From assembly GCA_033439265.1 (NCBI GenBank), contig JAVTVX010000016.1, positions 12,325,201 to 12,389,200 of the forward strand: a stretch of DNA of 64,000 bases, given 5' to 3'. Positions within the stretch are counted from its first letter, which is position 1. The number at the start of each line of letters is the position of its first letter. This document shows, one piece after another, positions 24,485-35,549 of the stretch. Source of the DNA: Dillenia suffruticosa (Eukaryota > Streptophyta > Magnoliopsida > Dilleniales > Dilleniaceae). Below the pieces are notes generated by a model. That model was not told the DNA's origin. It was given only the letters and a program-made list of their open reading frames with translations, and ran no database searches. Made by a program: the position numbers and the translations under genes.

Positions 24485-25366
24485 CGCGGTAGACCTCTGC
24501 CAGGACATTTTCGGCTGGCAGCTCTATGATTTTAATGACAGTACTTTGGATGCATATTTGACTTGAAAATGCGTGAAATGATATATTGTTGAAATGAAGA
24601 GCATGATGATTTGAAATATGATTTATATACTTATGTTTTGACACTCTAGTTTCACACTCTATATTTGACGATTGCATTGACCCACTCACTCACTGAGTAT
24701 TCTTCTCCCGAGTACTCACCCCTCATTTCCCTTTTGTTTCAGAGATAGTATTTGACAAGGAGCGTCGCTTTTAGGACGCCCAGTTTCTTTGGGAGATCAG
24801 GCCTAGACTTGAGGAATTATTGTGTATTTCCGCTGCAAATTTGTATTGGTGATGTATATGTATTTTGAGGTCTATAGATGACCATTTTTTTATAATTCTG
24901 GGATGACTGTATAAATATGGACATTTAAATTGTGGAACTCTCATGTCACTGCATGACATTGCATTGAGGCATTTCTTTTTCGTTGCGTTTGTATTTGGGA
25001 ATGTGTCATGTCTTAGAATTGTCCTCTAAGATCGTTCGGTGCCTCCTCTAAATCACAGGAGGGGCGACTGGCGGCTGTCCATGCCTTTGACGGGGGCATG
25101 GCAGTAGAGGTCTGTGGTTAGGACTGTGGAGAATTGTTTGTTAGCCTTGCGTTGCCCTGGATTGTGCAGTATGGATGATCTGATTTGTTGTTGAGGATAA
25201 TTTATGCATTTTGAGGCCGGGATGACCCCTTTTGGACAGGTAACAGGTTTATTTTAATATGGGAGACCTCCGATATATGGGGAGGTTCTGCCCGATTTTC
25301 TGTAAAAATACAGTCGGCATCCAGGGTAACGGGCGGCTGCTCACGATCCCGGGTCGGGGCGTGACA
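24485..25366 (+). mobile_element. Truncated gypsy LTR, 3' portion
   Basis: Matches 55643-56514 of the plus-strand gypsy LTR, from 'gcggtagacctctgccagg' through the pyrimidine tract and TTTCAG (AG at 24741) to the terminal GGGGCGTGACA (25366). It has neither U3 nor an internal region. In copy C the pre-insertion sequence has about 30 bp ('tcgacttgatccttc...') in place of the fragment. It ends about 460 bp past the stop codon of the GDSL gene, so it lies in that gene's 3' flank. Confidence 0.75.
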
Positions 25367-25826
25367 AATGGGACTTGCCAGAAATGCGGCATCTATTTGC
25401 ATGAATTATACTTGAACTGATCTCCATCTATGCTTTAATGGGAATATAAATTCCGTAACACCTAGGTGGACAGGGCTTCAATTTCATTGTTGAAATATGC
25501 ACACAGTTTTATTTTGTTATGGATTTATTTTATGAATTTCTAATTTGTTCAGTTTTTTCTGGCATTTCATCTTTACAAGATAGTTTCGTGTGTATCATGA
25601 GAGTTCAGATATATGCCAATGCAATATATAGAAAGAATTTTGTTATAATATTATTTGAACATCGATAAAAGTTTGATACGTTTCAAATGCAAAAGAATAT
25701 GTAGCGATTGCATCATGAAAAGTTTTCGAAAGACCATATGGATGAGAGTAAAATTTGTAGGGTATAAACTCAATTTTGAAATCTTATTTGCTAATAAAAT
25801 TTATCAATATGTCAGCTCCAAAAGCT
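25367..25826. other. 3' flank of the GDSL gene
   Basis: The first 75 bp ('aaatgggacttgc...') match copy C at 34588-34672. The rest is AT-rich, with no coding sequence or recognised repeat. It should hold the 3' UTR and polyadenylation site of the leftward gene. Confidence 0.45.
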
Positions 25827-27445
25827 CTACTGGGTACAAGGGATTTTGGATAGAGTGTTGTCGATGAGATACTGGGCCAGGTGCTTATATGCCTCCTGCG
25901 TGGGATGTACATTGTCAAAGAATATGTACTGAGCTGGATTAGAACACTTAAATCCAGTTGCAGTGCTATTGATCTTGGGTGGTATGTAGCAAGGCTTCAA
26001 CAGTGTTGTTTCATTAAATCCTGCGAGTTAAAAGATAAACTTATGTCAATAAATGTACTAAAAAAATTTGTTGACATGTTGCGTTATTATTTGAACTCCT
26101 CCAGATACGGTACTCACCTAAGCTTGGTGCACGTCGGAGAAGAGACATGAATGCATTGTAATAATCTGCGTAGAGAATGACTACATTGGGATATTCTTTT
26201 CCAAGCAAGGAGAGAGCTTCCTGAAGATTTTTGTTATAATTCGATGCAAGGTCATTGTAAGGCTTCAAGCATTGAAAATCGTCTTCAGGCTCTTTGATGA
26301 CATAGGTGGCATTACGATTGTAGAACGGAACACATCCGATAGGAAAGAGTCCTGAAACTATGATTCTGACAGCACCTTGGCTAATCACTTCCTGCATCAG
26401 AGAAGAAAAGAGAGGTGCGATGATTGATGATAAAAATAGAAAAGGTAAATCACTTGAGGTGAACATTGAAATAGTGAGTGATGTAAAACTTACCTTCACC
26501 GCACCTGTAATAGCTTGAACCACATGTGGAATATAGGTGGCCAATCCCTCTATCTTTGTGCCACTATTAAATGGCCAATTAAAGTCATTGACTCCAATCT
26601 CTCCCACGAGGAAGAGAGCTTTGCTTAGCTTCGTTGCACATTCTGTCAAATACAAAAACTCATGTTTTGTAAACCATATATATATTATCACAAAAAGGTG
26701 ATATCTATGTGTATGGAGTAGTAAATAATAACCGAACCATTGGGTGTAAGTGTTTTGCAAACTGAGTTGTTGAGGTGCTCTTGAAACCAGTTAAGCTGCA
26801 CACTAAGGGGTCTGTTATTTGCAGAATTTTTCCAAGTAACATTTCTTTGTTCGAAGAAACTAAGGTCCAAAGCTGTGCTTCCAGCAACTGCAAAGTCGAC
26901 CCCATGACTTGTATCGGCAGATTTATTTTGATAGGGAGATAGAAACGGGAGCCGAAAAGCCTGAGCTGCAAATTTTAAAACCTCTTTATTTACGTATGTA
27001 CATGAAACATAACAAGGAGATATGACACATTACATTATTTTTGGGGTTACCATGAGTTGTACGTGGGGAGAAAGTTTTTATAAATTTCAGTGTTATGCGG
27101 AGAGACAAAGAGTACCCCTCAAATTAGAAGAAAGTTTAACACTTAAGAACCCAAGTAGTCAGAGATAGATAATAATAGCTCACCAAAATAATCAACCATT
27201 AAAAGACCATCAGAGCAGCGGCCAACGGGATGATGGAAGTAAGTTTCACCAAATGGCTCTTTAGAACACTTTCCCTGGTGGTTTATAAAATCAATATTTC
27301 CGGTGTCAGAAATTGAATCTCCAAATTGGTATATTGCTTCAAAAGGGCAAAAAGAGCCTTGTCCTTGGCCTAGACAAGGGAGCATTAGAAGACATAGAGA
27401 AAGAATAATGAGATTAGAACTAGCAAATCTACAAGTCCCGGCCAT
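25827..27445 (-). CDS. GDSL esterase/lipase (SGNH hydrolase), five exons
   Basis: The only intact gene here. Exons on the minus strand are 27445-27184, 26965-26738, 26642-26494, 26391-26118 and 26020-25827. All introns are GT..AG, and phases agree to give 1107 nt (368 residues plus TAG). A hydrophobic N-terminus (residues 11-26) looks like a signal peptide, so the product is probably secreted. Block I is FGDSISDTGN with Ser44 as nucleophile; block II has AVAG (Gly116); block III is GEIGVNDFN (Asn182); block V is DNVHP with Asp340 and His343. Length fits the plant GDSL family (about 350-400). Asn-x-Ser/Thr sites are present. General similarity suggests the acetylajmalan-esterase-like clade, but the substrate cannot be read from the sequence. 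These plant enzymes hydrolyse acyl esters of lipids, cell-wall components or specialised metabolites. Confidence 0.92.
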
Positions 27446-27505
27446 TCTCAAAATTTTTAATGTATTAAAGATTTTTTCAATTGTTAATACAGCCCTCAGA
27501 ACACC

Positions 27506-27514
27506 TTTATATAA
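27506..27514 (-). promoter_or_regulatory. TATA box of the GDSL gene
   Basis: Minus strand reads TATATAAAG about 60 bases before the ATG at 27445. That predicts transcription starting about 30 bases downstream and a very short 5' UTR. Confidence 0.5.
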
Positions 27515-29215
27515 GTAATGCAACACTGTTAAAATTACCAGACATGTTGCTAGAATAGCATGCTCCTTATAACAAATGCAAGTTGTTGAAACAATTGCCA
27601 TGACAGTAAGACACAACCACCTTGATGCCAAAACCCACCCTTCATTAACAAAACAAACTACCAAACAATAGAGATCGCAATACCGAAAGCCATAACAACA
27701 CAATTATAGCAAAACAGGCCAAGAAAAATGGGCGGTGATTACACAAAGAAGGTGCAACACTCCCTACCCTAAAAATAAGTCGTACAAGAACTGATAAAAC
27801 TGAATATTCTAATAGCGTGACCTGTCCAAAAAAAAATAGTCTTTTTGCTTTTATGAAATCGAGAATTAAAGTCAAGAGACATAAAATGACAAAAACTGAG
27901 CCAAGACTTATAACAAAATTATTTCAGAAAATATTATGCATGCCTATTAATGGGTAAGCAAATGAAAGCAGTCAATAGTGGAAGGAGACAAACCAGTCCC
28001 AATATTTGGTTTGTTTTCTTTGTATCTAAGTCAATGGTGGAAGGAGACAAACGAGTCCCAATATTTGGTTTGTTTTCTTTGTATCTAAGTAAGGCTTCTT
28101 CTTCTTCTTCTTCTTCAAGATAACTGCTCTAAGGTTTAATAACAATATCATTAAACTTTGAATTAGGAAGCCCGCACCTCACCTTTCATATCGTTCTATT
28201 ACCTTTTTTTATTATTAGCTTACCGAACATAAATATAACTTATTTCGTAAAGAATTACTAATTGTTTTATTATAAAACATGAATTATCACTGTACTTAAC
28301 ATTAATGGTGAAAGTAAACGGGAAAAAAAGTCAAAAGATTTTATGTTAAGAGAATAAGATAAAGAACTAGGCCCCCCGGGCATAGAGAACAATTTTTCAT
28401 AAGCTATTGTACAAGTGTAGTTTATATGTATGAGTGCATACTATTGGTATTTTCATCTGGGTTTATGAGAAAGGAAGTTGTTTTAGTGTGATCAACTTAC
28501 TGGCTATATGTATTCACCGATTTTAATTCAGAGTCAATTTCTATTTTAATAAAATAGTCGAGATTTTACTATTAGGTTTATACACCTAACAACCATATCC
28601 TATCTCTTTGTTTCCTGATGCTACACGATTGAGTAATCTAATAGAAAGTGACTCATTTAGAACTCATGATTTAACTTTTTATCAAATTCACTTCTATAAT
28701 TCTATCAAAGCTTTTTATATTTTAAATGATTTAACAAATCAACATCTTTTAATTATATTTCTACCGTCAATAATTCTTTTTTCTATAAATTATAACCTGT
28801 GTAATGCCGAGAAAATATTAGTTATTTTAATAAGAAAACCGGTATCAAACCAAAGGACTTTGCGATTTGTTTTATAACAAATTCCTTAATTATTACACCT
28901 GAAATTTGAAATTGACTCCACATAGAAAGTGAAAGATTGGTTGATAAGCAATGATAATTCTTAATTATGTGCTTGGTTCAGTAGTGACCCAATGGGCCAA
29001 GTTTATTCTTTCTCATACTGCAGATTAAGGGCCTTAAAAATGTTGTGTACAGCTTAAAGAAATGAAAAATTGCACCGCACAAATTTAGAGTATGGCAAAG
29101 ATTTATGCTAATAATTGGATTTAAAATTTTGAAAATCTATACTCTTGCCATTTGGCCAATCCTTTCTTTTCTCATAAATTCTTGTTGGATAAAATCTCAA
29201 TAAAAAAATATAAAA
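27515..29215. other. Upstream region of the GDSL gene
   Basis: AT-rich, with no second gene recognised. It contains a 59-bp tandem duplication (27971-28088) and a TTC microsatellite (28092-28112). Short open stretches on both strands show no family resemblance. Confidence 0.5.
27971..28088. repeat. 59-bp tandem duplication upstream of the GDSL gene
   Basis: Two copies (27971-28029 and 28030-28088) of a unit starting 'gtcaatagtggaaggagac' differ at only a few positions. They lie about 530 bp upstream of the start codon. Confidence 0.8.
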
Positions 29216-29650
29216 TGTTAGAATTTTTGGATTTAATGTCTAAATTCATAAGTGAATCCAATTAAATGAGAAGATCATAACCGAAAGAAAGTAAATACAG
29301 ATCAAAATGGAAGATTTTTTAATCGGAATGTATGTGGTTGGAATTTTATGGTTCACACAAACCTTGACCATATTGTCATGTTTTTCAATTTTGAATTGGT
29401 TTAAATTCTTCCATAATATATTTAACGTTAATTCCTGATAATAATTAAGTAGTTTAAATACTGTATGATAGTCTATGATAACAACTGTTTTCTCAAGCAG
29501 AGGATCTCTAAATTCAAAATTCGTGACACTGTATTATCTAGTGAATGAATTTGAGATTTTAGAAGGTTTTTTGCTGTCGCAAAGAGTATGGTCGAATGTG
29601 AGCCAAATCTTTTTTTTCGTTTCTATATTATTATGATTCAATTTTTGTAT
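29216..29650 (+). repeat. Copia 5' LTR
   Basis: Begins TGTTAGAATTTTTGG and matches 33122-33592 through 'gtggttggaattttatgg' and 'agcagaggatctctaaattc'. The 3' boundary is approximate, and no clear primer site follows. Confidence 0.6.
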
Positions 29651-30904
29651 TAATTTTACTGTTTTCGATGAGTCTCCAATGTTGGATATCCATCGGACCG
29701 GGTCAGAGCGCTCGGTGGTCTCTCGGACGAAGAAGACCCAGAGTTGAGTGCACTATGCATTAAATGGAAAAGTGAGCCTTTTTTAAATTTTAAAGCACTG
29801 GGCCTAGCAGGAATGTGCAGGAAATCTTCCACGTGGGTTCATAAATTCTAAAAGTGATCACATGTATGGTGTCATGTCCACGCGTAAGCAACCACAAGAT
29901 ATTCATTCAATTTTTTTCTGTTGCAATCTAATCCCTACATTAAAAAAAAAAAAAAAAATCCAACGAACTTGAAAATATTGTATATTGATCCTTTGTATTA
30001 AAAAAATTATGCATAATTTATGTGAATTTTTAATGCATCATTTTTTTTATTATGCACATGAAGACAATTACAAAATTGATAAAATACTTTTATTAATGTA
30101 TGAAAAATTTTTAAATAAATTTTTATACATAAAGATAAGTATAAAATTAGCAAAATACACAAAGAATAATTATTGCATTTAAAATTAAATTTCATGCATT
30201 TGATATGGTACAAGCATATGGTAAAGTCTTCTAATAGTCAATATAATTTCTAATTTGTTAGAGTATACCCGCAATAGTCATAATTATAATAAAAATTATA
30301 CATTATGATATAATGATCACATTAGAAAGGAATATTTGGTCATAGTAGTTATTTTTGTGTAATAAATCTCATTATATAGGAATTTTTCTTACATGAAAAT
30401 AACAAAATTGACGATAGAACTACAAGATAGATATTTTTATATTCTAATATGTCTAATATTAATTCCTTTTTTTTTTTGAAATACTATAAGTGCGGTTTAT
30501 CAGTGTTTGTCTAGGAAGGTTATGTAAAAAAAGGGGGGATAAGTCTAACATTGGTTGGTTTTTAAGCAATTGATATAATGCACCACCTACCTAGAAACTT
30601 ACCTAGTACATTAGTAAGATCATCTTATAGGATCTTGTAGCAAATGATAAAATGATCAGATTAGCTATATGTTAATTTCCTGATTAGTCCACAGGAATTA
30701 GGGAATGAGCTAATCTTAGAAATCTTATCATGAGATTAAATATATCTAATTGAATTAGAAATTTAATCAACAATCAATTTCTATATATAGATTTATGCAT
30801 AATATGTTCGTATTAGTAAATATATTTAAAAATCTCATATAAAATTAGTAAATATATTTTATTTATTTTACAGTCATTCAAACCATATATCTCAATTATG
30901 ATTT

Positions 30905-31080
30905 TCCTGAATTGAATGAATGGAACTATAACGAGTAGAAGGAAATTGTGCTTCTCCATTTGGGTTGCTTGTACATTAACTATGCTATACAGAAAGACAA
31001 GTCACCACAAGTGATCAATAACAACTTTATATACGAAAAGACTCTTTATGAAAATTTCGGTAATCGGACAAGCCACCTCA
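30905..31080 (+). pseudogene. Copia gag N-terminal relic
   Basis: Reads, with one stop, as a plant copia gag start: KEIVLLHLGCLYINYAIQKD followed by an RTSH-like stretch. This is the known 'WK..VL..LG..D..YAL..D' signature. The frame is lost soon after. Confidence 0.65.
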
Positions 31081-31479
31081 GATAATTGCCTAAATACCAT
31101 ATTTACAAAGAGTAAAATTTCGGTTGGTATCGATTTTATTATCCATCCTATCACACTAGATTTGTGAAATTTAGAAAAAATAAATTTCTAGGAAACGACT
31201 TGATCAGTGGAAGTGATCATTTTCAAGAGTTAGTTCCCGAATACAATCCATCTAATGTCTAATCTAGTTCAAATACCAAATTGGTTATCATACAAATGTC
31301 CCTTAAAAATTCATGGACATTAATCAAGATACGAATGACAATGAAGGAGTTCCGTAAAGTGCTGATCTAGATAAAGTTGTGTTGTCTTTATAGAAAATGT
31401 TGAATCAACATAAAAAAAATCTAATTGAGTTAGAAGGTCAACTATACCCAATAACATTAAAAAAATATACTTTTAGGAT

Positions 31480-32876
31480 TTTGACTATAATATTGGAGCC
31501 ATAAATGACCCGACAATGTTTTCATAAGCCATGAGCTCTAAGAATTCAAGTTTATAACTAGATGCTATGAAAAATGAGATGAACTCTATAAGGAGCAACG
31601 GATTTTAGAACCTTATAGAATTGTCTAATGGGGCTAAACCTATTGATCATAAGTAGGTTTTCAAGACAAAGACTGACGCATTGGGCAACATAGAGAAATA
31701 TAAGGTAGACTCGTTACTAAGGGGTTTACTCGAACAAATCAACTATTCGAAGACATTTTCTTCAATTTCTAAGAAAAATTCTCATAACATCATTTTAACA
31801 CTTGTTGCATATTTGGATTTAGAGTTGTAACAAATGGATGTGAAAACAACATTCCACAATGGTAAATAAGAGGAAGTGGTTTATATGTGGATGACATATT
31901 TCTTGCTACCAATAATTAAGGAATGTTATATAAGGTGAAATAATTTTTATCTAAAAATTTTGAAATGAAAGATTTAGATGATACATTTTATATCATTGGT
32001 GTAAAGATATATCGTGATAGATGTCATAAAGTTTTAAGACTATCTCAAGAAATCTACATCAAAAAAGTTTTTAAAAGATACAAAATGAAGAATTATTCAC
32101 CGAGTGTAACTCCAATTGTCAAAGGGGATAGATTCTGTATAGACCAATGAACTAAAACGGATCTGAAAAGGGAATAGATGGCTAGCATCTCATATACTTC
32201 TATGATTGGAAACCTTATGTATGCATATGTCTATACAATGCCTAATATAGTCCATGCAGTGAGGATGTTACGGAGAGATCAAAATAACCTAAGTTTGAAA
32301 TACTAAAAAGATGCAAAGAAGGTGTTGGCATATCTGTAAGACACCAAGGACATATGCTTGCATATAGAAAAACCAATAATTTGGAAGTGGTCAAATACTC
32401 AGTTTTGAAATTTGCCGATTGTGTTGATTTTCGAAAATCAATATCGGGTTATATCTTTATGACAACCGGCGGAGCTATGTCATGAAAAAGTATTAAGCAG
32501 ATGTTGATTGCGATCTCAATAATGGAACCTGAGTTCGTGGCATATTTTGAGACTACATTATAAATGGTGCGGTTAAGGAGTTTCATATCTGGGTTAGGAT
32601 TTTAGTATCTGTACCTTAGCTATTATGTATATATTGTGACAATTCAGTTATTATATATTTGGTTAAAAATAATAAAACTGGTAGTCGAAATAAATACATG
32701 ACTATAAAGTATTTAGTCATTAGGGAACGTATATTGGAAAATAAAGTTGTTATTCAATACATTAACACTTACTATATGTTGGATGATCTCTTGACTAAAG
32801 GCATACCTCCAAATAAATTCAGAAATCATATCGTAAATATGGTGTTAATACCCTATATGAATGAAAATCTGATTTG
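31480..32876 (+). pseudogene. Copia reverse transcriptase/RNase H relic
   Basis: 31480-31870 reads as the start of copia RT: MKNEMNSI, then LSNGAKPI, VFKTKTDALGNIEKYK and LELQQMDVKTTFHNG. It is then joined directly to the LYVDDIFLATNN box (31881-31916) in another frame, so about the middle third of RT is deleted. 31965-32150 continues with MKDLDDTFYIIGVKIYRDR. 32659-32870 carries the RNase H end (NKYMTIKYLVIRE, then YMLDDLLTKGIPPNKF). Stops and shifts occur throughout, so the relic is inactive. Confidence 0.85.
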
Positions 32877-33121
32877 AATTTTTCTCAATAAAATTATGGG
32901 CATGTTTGATTTTGAGATAAATTCATAAGGTTAGATCTAAATAATATAGGGTTTATTTATAAAATAAATGTCATCATCAGATTAAGAAATAGAATATATT
33001 GTGGAACAAGAAAGCTAATACCCAATTCTAGGAGATTTATCGCCATGACTCGTATGCTTAATTATCATAAAGATATAATTTGGGAATATTTTCAAGTTAT
33101 TTGCCAATTTAAGTGGGAGAA

Positions 33122-33592
33122 TATTAGAACTTTTAGATTTAATATTAAAATTCATGAGGGAATCCAATTAAATGGAAAAATCATAAGAGGAATAAATGTG
33201 GATCAAAATGGAAGATTTTTGAATTGGAATGCATGTGGTCGGAATTTTGTGGCCCATGCAAACTTGACCATATTTCCATATTTTTTCATTTTGGATTGGT
33301 TTAAATTCATCCATATTATGTTTAGTATTAATTTTCGATGACAATTAAGTGGTCCGAATACTGTGTGATAGTTCAAGCTATAAAAACCCCTTCCTGGAGC
33401 AGAGGATTCCTAAATCCAAAATTCGTGACTCTACATCATCTATTGAGTGAATTTAAGGATTTCAAAGATTTTCTGACGTCCAGAGAAATGGTGTTTTACA
33501 GTTGCCAGAGGTGAAGAACAAGAACACAACCGGAGGCAACCCAAATCCCCCTTTCTAGTTTTGCTTTATTTTTGCTCAATTTTTACATTAAA
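33122..33592 (+). repeat. Copia 3' LTR
   Basis: Begins TATTAGAACTTTTAG right after the purine tract AAGTGGGAGA and pairs with 29216-29650. The right boundary is approximate. Confidence 0.6.
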
Positions 33593-33735
33593 AGTATGCA
33601 TTAGGACTGTCATTCATTCTAACATAAAATCTAAAATTAAAAAAACAAGCAAAATTTTGAGATTAATGTGTATATATGTTTATTTTTTAGACCATTGAAT
33701 AATGTGTACATAAATAGTCTTTGAATAATGTTTAG

Positions 33736-33979
33736 AAACGGACATAATTAACCAACGTGGGTTAACTCAACTGGATATGGGGTTAAGTACCTTTAAGCAT
33801 AACTGAGATTCGACTCCCGCTAGGAGTATTGGGCTCTCATGTGTATGGAGCGTTGGTCATTGGGAGACCCATCCTCGGAAGGAGCCACTGCAGCGATCAG
33901 TCCGGATTAGTCGGGGCGAAATTCCGAATATCGAGCGGTGTCCAAGATATAGTACCAAAAAAAAAAACGGACATAATTA
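33736..33979 (+). mobile_element. tRNA-derived SINE with 15-bp target-site duplication
   Basis: The body is 33751-33964. A Pol III A-box-like TGGGTTAACTCAACTGG (33758-33774) and a B-box-like GAGATTCGACTCC (33805-33817) are followed by a unique body and an A-run. Identical 15-bp copies of AAACGGACATAATTA flank it (33736-33750 and 33965-33979). SINEs are mobilised by LINE proteins through target-primed reverse transcription, which leaves such duplications and the A-tail. The perfect duplication suggests a younger insertion than its surroundings. Confidence 0.9.
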
Positions 33980-34118
33980 TGTTTGTGAGATATATACGTT
34001 TGATATTAAGAATGAAATTGAAAGTGTCATGAAATTTCATTTGTTGATGTCCAAGGACAAAGATATGAAAACGAATAAAACGCTTATTTGACTTTGACAA
34101 AAATTATACTATAGAATA

Positions 34119-34802
34119 CAAGAAATTAAATCAATGATATATAATCTTTATAATTTCTCTATTTTTGGTTTTTTTATTCAAGGGGCTTTATTTGTTCAAC
34201 AAATCCATAACAAAACTTATTTTTGTATCAAATATGATTGAAATTCCAAAAAAAAAATAGCTGACAACTTTTTGAATTATCAAACAATGAAAATATATTT
34301 CCTTTCCTAAATTACCAAATCTGGTGGAAAGTTTAGGTTCTGTGACCATGCAAAGGTTTGTTGAACTTGAATCATGTCCGGCTCTCTTAATTTAGACCAA
34401 TTGCTTCATTGAAAAATATTGTATTGATTTTACTTTGTAGATAAGTACGATCATCTTTATCAAAGAGAAAGTTCAATTACTTGTGAAAAAAATAAGTATG
34501 GAACAATTTTACTACCTTGATCTCAATTCAACTCTTTAATCTCCTCTCTGGCTTGTCGACTTGATCCTTCATTCCAAGAGTTGCTTAAATGGGACTTGCA
34601 GAAATGTGGCATCTATTTGCATGAATTGTCTTTGAATTGTTCTACATTCATGCTTTAATGGGAATTTAAATTCACAAGTGAGCAAGATTGTGATTTTGAA
34701 GGATTGAAATCATTGTAGAAGTGGAAAGGAAGGCATTCCAATATTCAACTTTGCACCGGTCACTGGATTTTGCATTATGCCCGATGACATTGTTGCAAGG
34801 TA
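34119..34802. repeat. Duplicated spacer, copy C
   Basis: 34119-34310 matches 9640-9821 and 24030-24220. 34310-34555 matches 24220-24480. 34588-34672 matches 25367-25440. It is more diverged than copies A and B and lacks the LARD and the LTR fragment, so it shows the site before that fragment arrived. The CACTA element begins right after it. Confidence 0.6.
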
Positions 34803-34826
34803 CACTATAAAAAAACACGATTTTAG
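34803..34826 (+). repeat. Left terminal inverted repeat of the CACTA element
   Basis: CACTATAAAAAAACACG followed by atttta; pairs with 38789-38812 with a few mismatches. Confidence 0.85.
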
Positions 34827-35060
34827 TGACAAATTTAGCAACAAAAATTTTCAAAAAATTTGTCGCTAAAAACATTAGGAACGAAAAAATTTTCGTCGCT
34901 AAATTTATAATTTATATTTTATTTATTTATTATATTAATATTATATTTATTATATTTTTTATATTTTTTATAATTTATATATATTTTATTTAATTTATAT
35001 TTTTTATATATTTTATTTAATTTATATTTTATATATATTTTATTTAATTATTATATTGAT

Positions 35061-35212
35061 ATTATATATTATTTAATTATATATTAAATTTAGCGATGGA
35101 TCTTGAAATCCTAATTATTATATTGATTTTATATATATTTTATTTAATTATTATATTGATATTATATATTATTTAATTATATATTAAATTTAGCGATGGA
35201 TCTTGAAATCCA
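35061..35212 (+). repeat. 100-bp tandem duplication inside the CACTA element
   Basis: The block starting 'attatatattatttaatt' and ending 'atcttgaaatcc' occurs at 35061 and again exactly 100 bp later at 35161. Confidence 0.75.
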
Positions 35213-35498
35213 TCGCTAACGTAGAAGTGAGCAAACGTGCTGCACGTGCCCCAACCCCTCTGCCATCCACTCACGGGCCCGGACGCACCCAAGACATGCT
35301 GGTCCCTCTGACGCTCCCGCACGCACCCTCTTGCTCTAGCTCACACGCTTGCACGCACTGCACGCGCACCCACCTTGCTCCCCCCACCCAAGTCCGCGCC
35401 CACTTGCCCTGTTACCTACGGCCCGTGCCTGTGCCCGTGCCCGTGCCCATGCCCTTGAGAAAAATGCCTGAAAAATGCCTTCGAATGCTTCCCGCCCA

Positions 35499-35549
35499 GT
35501 TTGAACCTGCGTATGAGTGAAATAATAAGATCATATAACCACTAGACCA
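35499..35549 (-). promoter_or_regulatory. tRNA-like A-box/B-box pair (antisense) in the CACTA element
   Basis: On the minus strand, TGGTCTAGTGG (35549-35539) is followed 31 bases later by GGTTCAAAC (35507-35499). These match Pol III A- and B-box consensus with tRNA-like spacing; the A-box resembles the tRNA-Glu/Asp start. No intact tRNA fold is apparent. A comparable pair lies in the second CACTA end (53261-53314). It may be a decayed tRNA or SINE piece. Confidence 0.5.

Larger units (their letters stand above)
29216..33592 (+). mobile_element. Decayed Ty1/copia retrotransposon
   Basis: Two related terminal repeats (29216-29650 and 33122-33592) flank a degraded interior. A purine tract AAGTGGGAGA (33111-33120) stands directly before the second. 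The order is LTR, long leader, gag relic, RT relic, RNase H end, LTR. Protease and integrase are not found, and RT is fused across a deletion. The LTRs differ at many sites, pointing to an old insertion. Confidence 0.75.

Noticed and set aside
33829..34032. A 67-codon frame over the SINE
   Set aside because: It runs through the SINE, its A-run and the target duplication, so it cannot be a real gene.
35203..35520. A 105-codon plus-strand frame in the CACTA element
   Set aside because: Pro/Cys/His-rich and confined to one GC-rich insert. No transposase or captured gene could be recognised.
35499..35549. Functional tRNA gene
   Set aside because: A/B-like boxes are present, but no acceptor stem or anticodon arm pairing could be built by eye.
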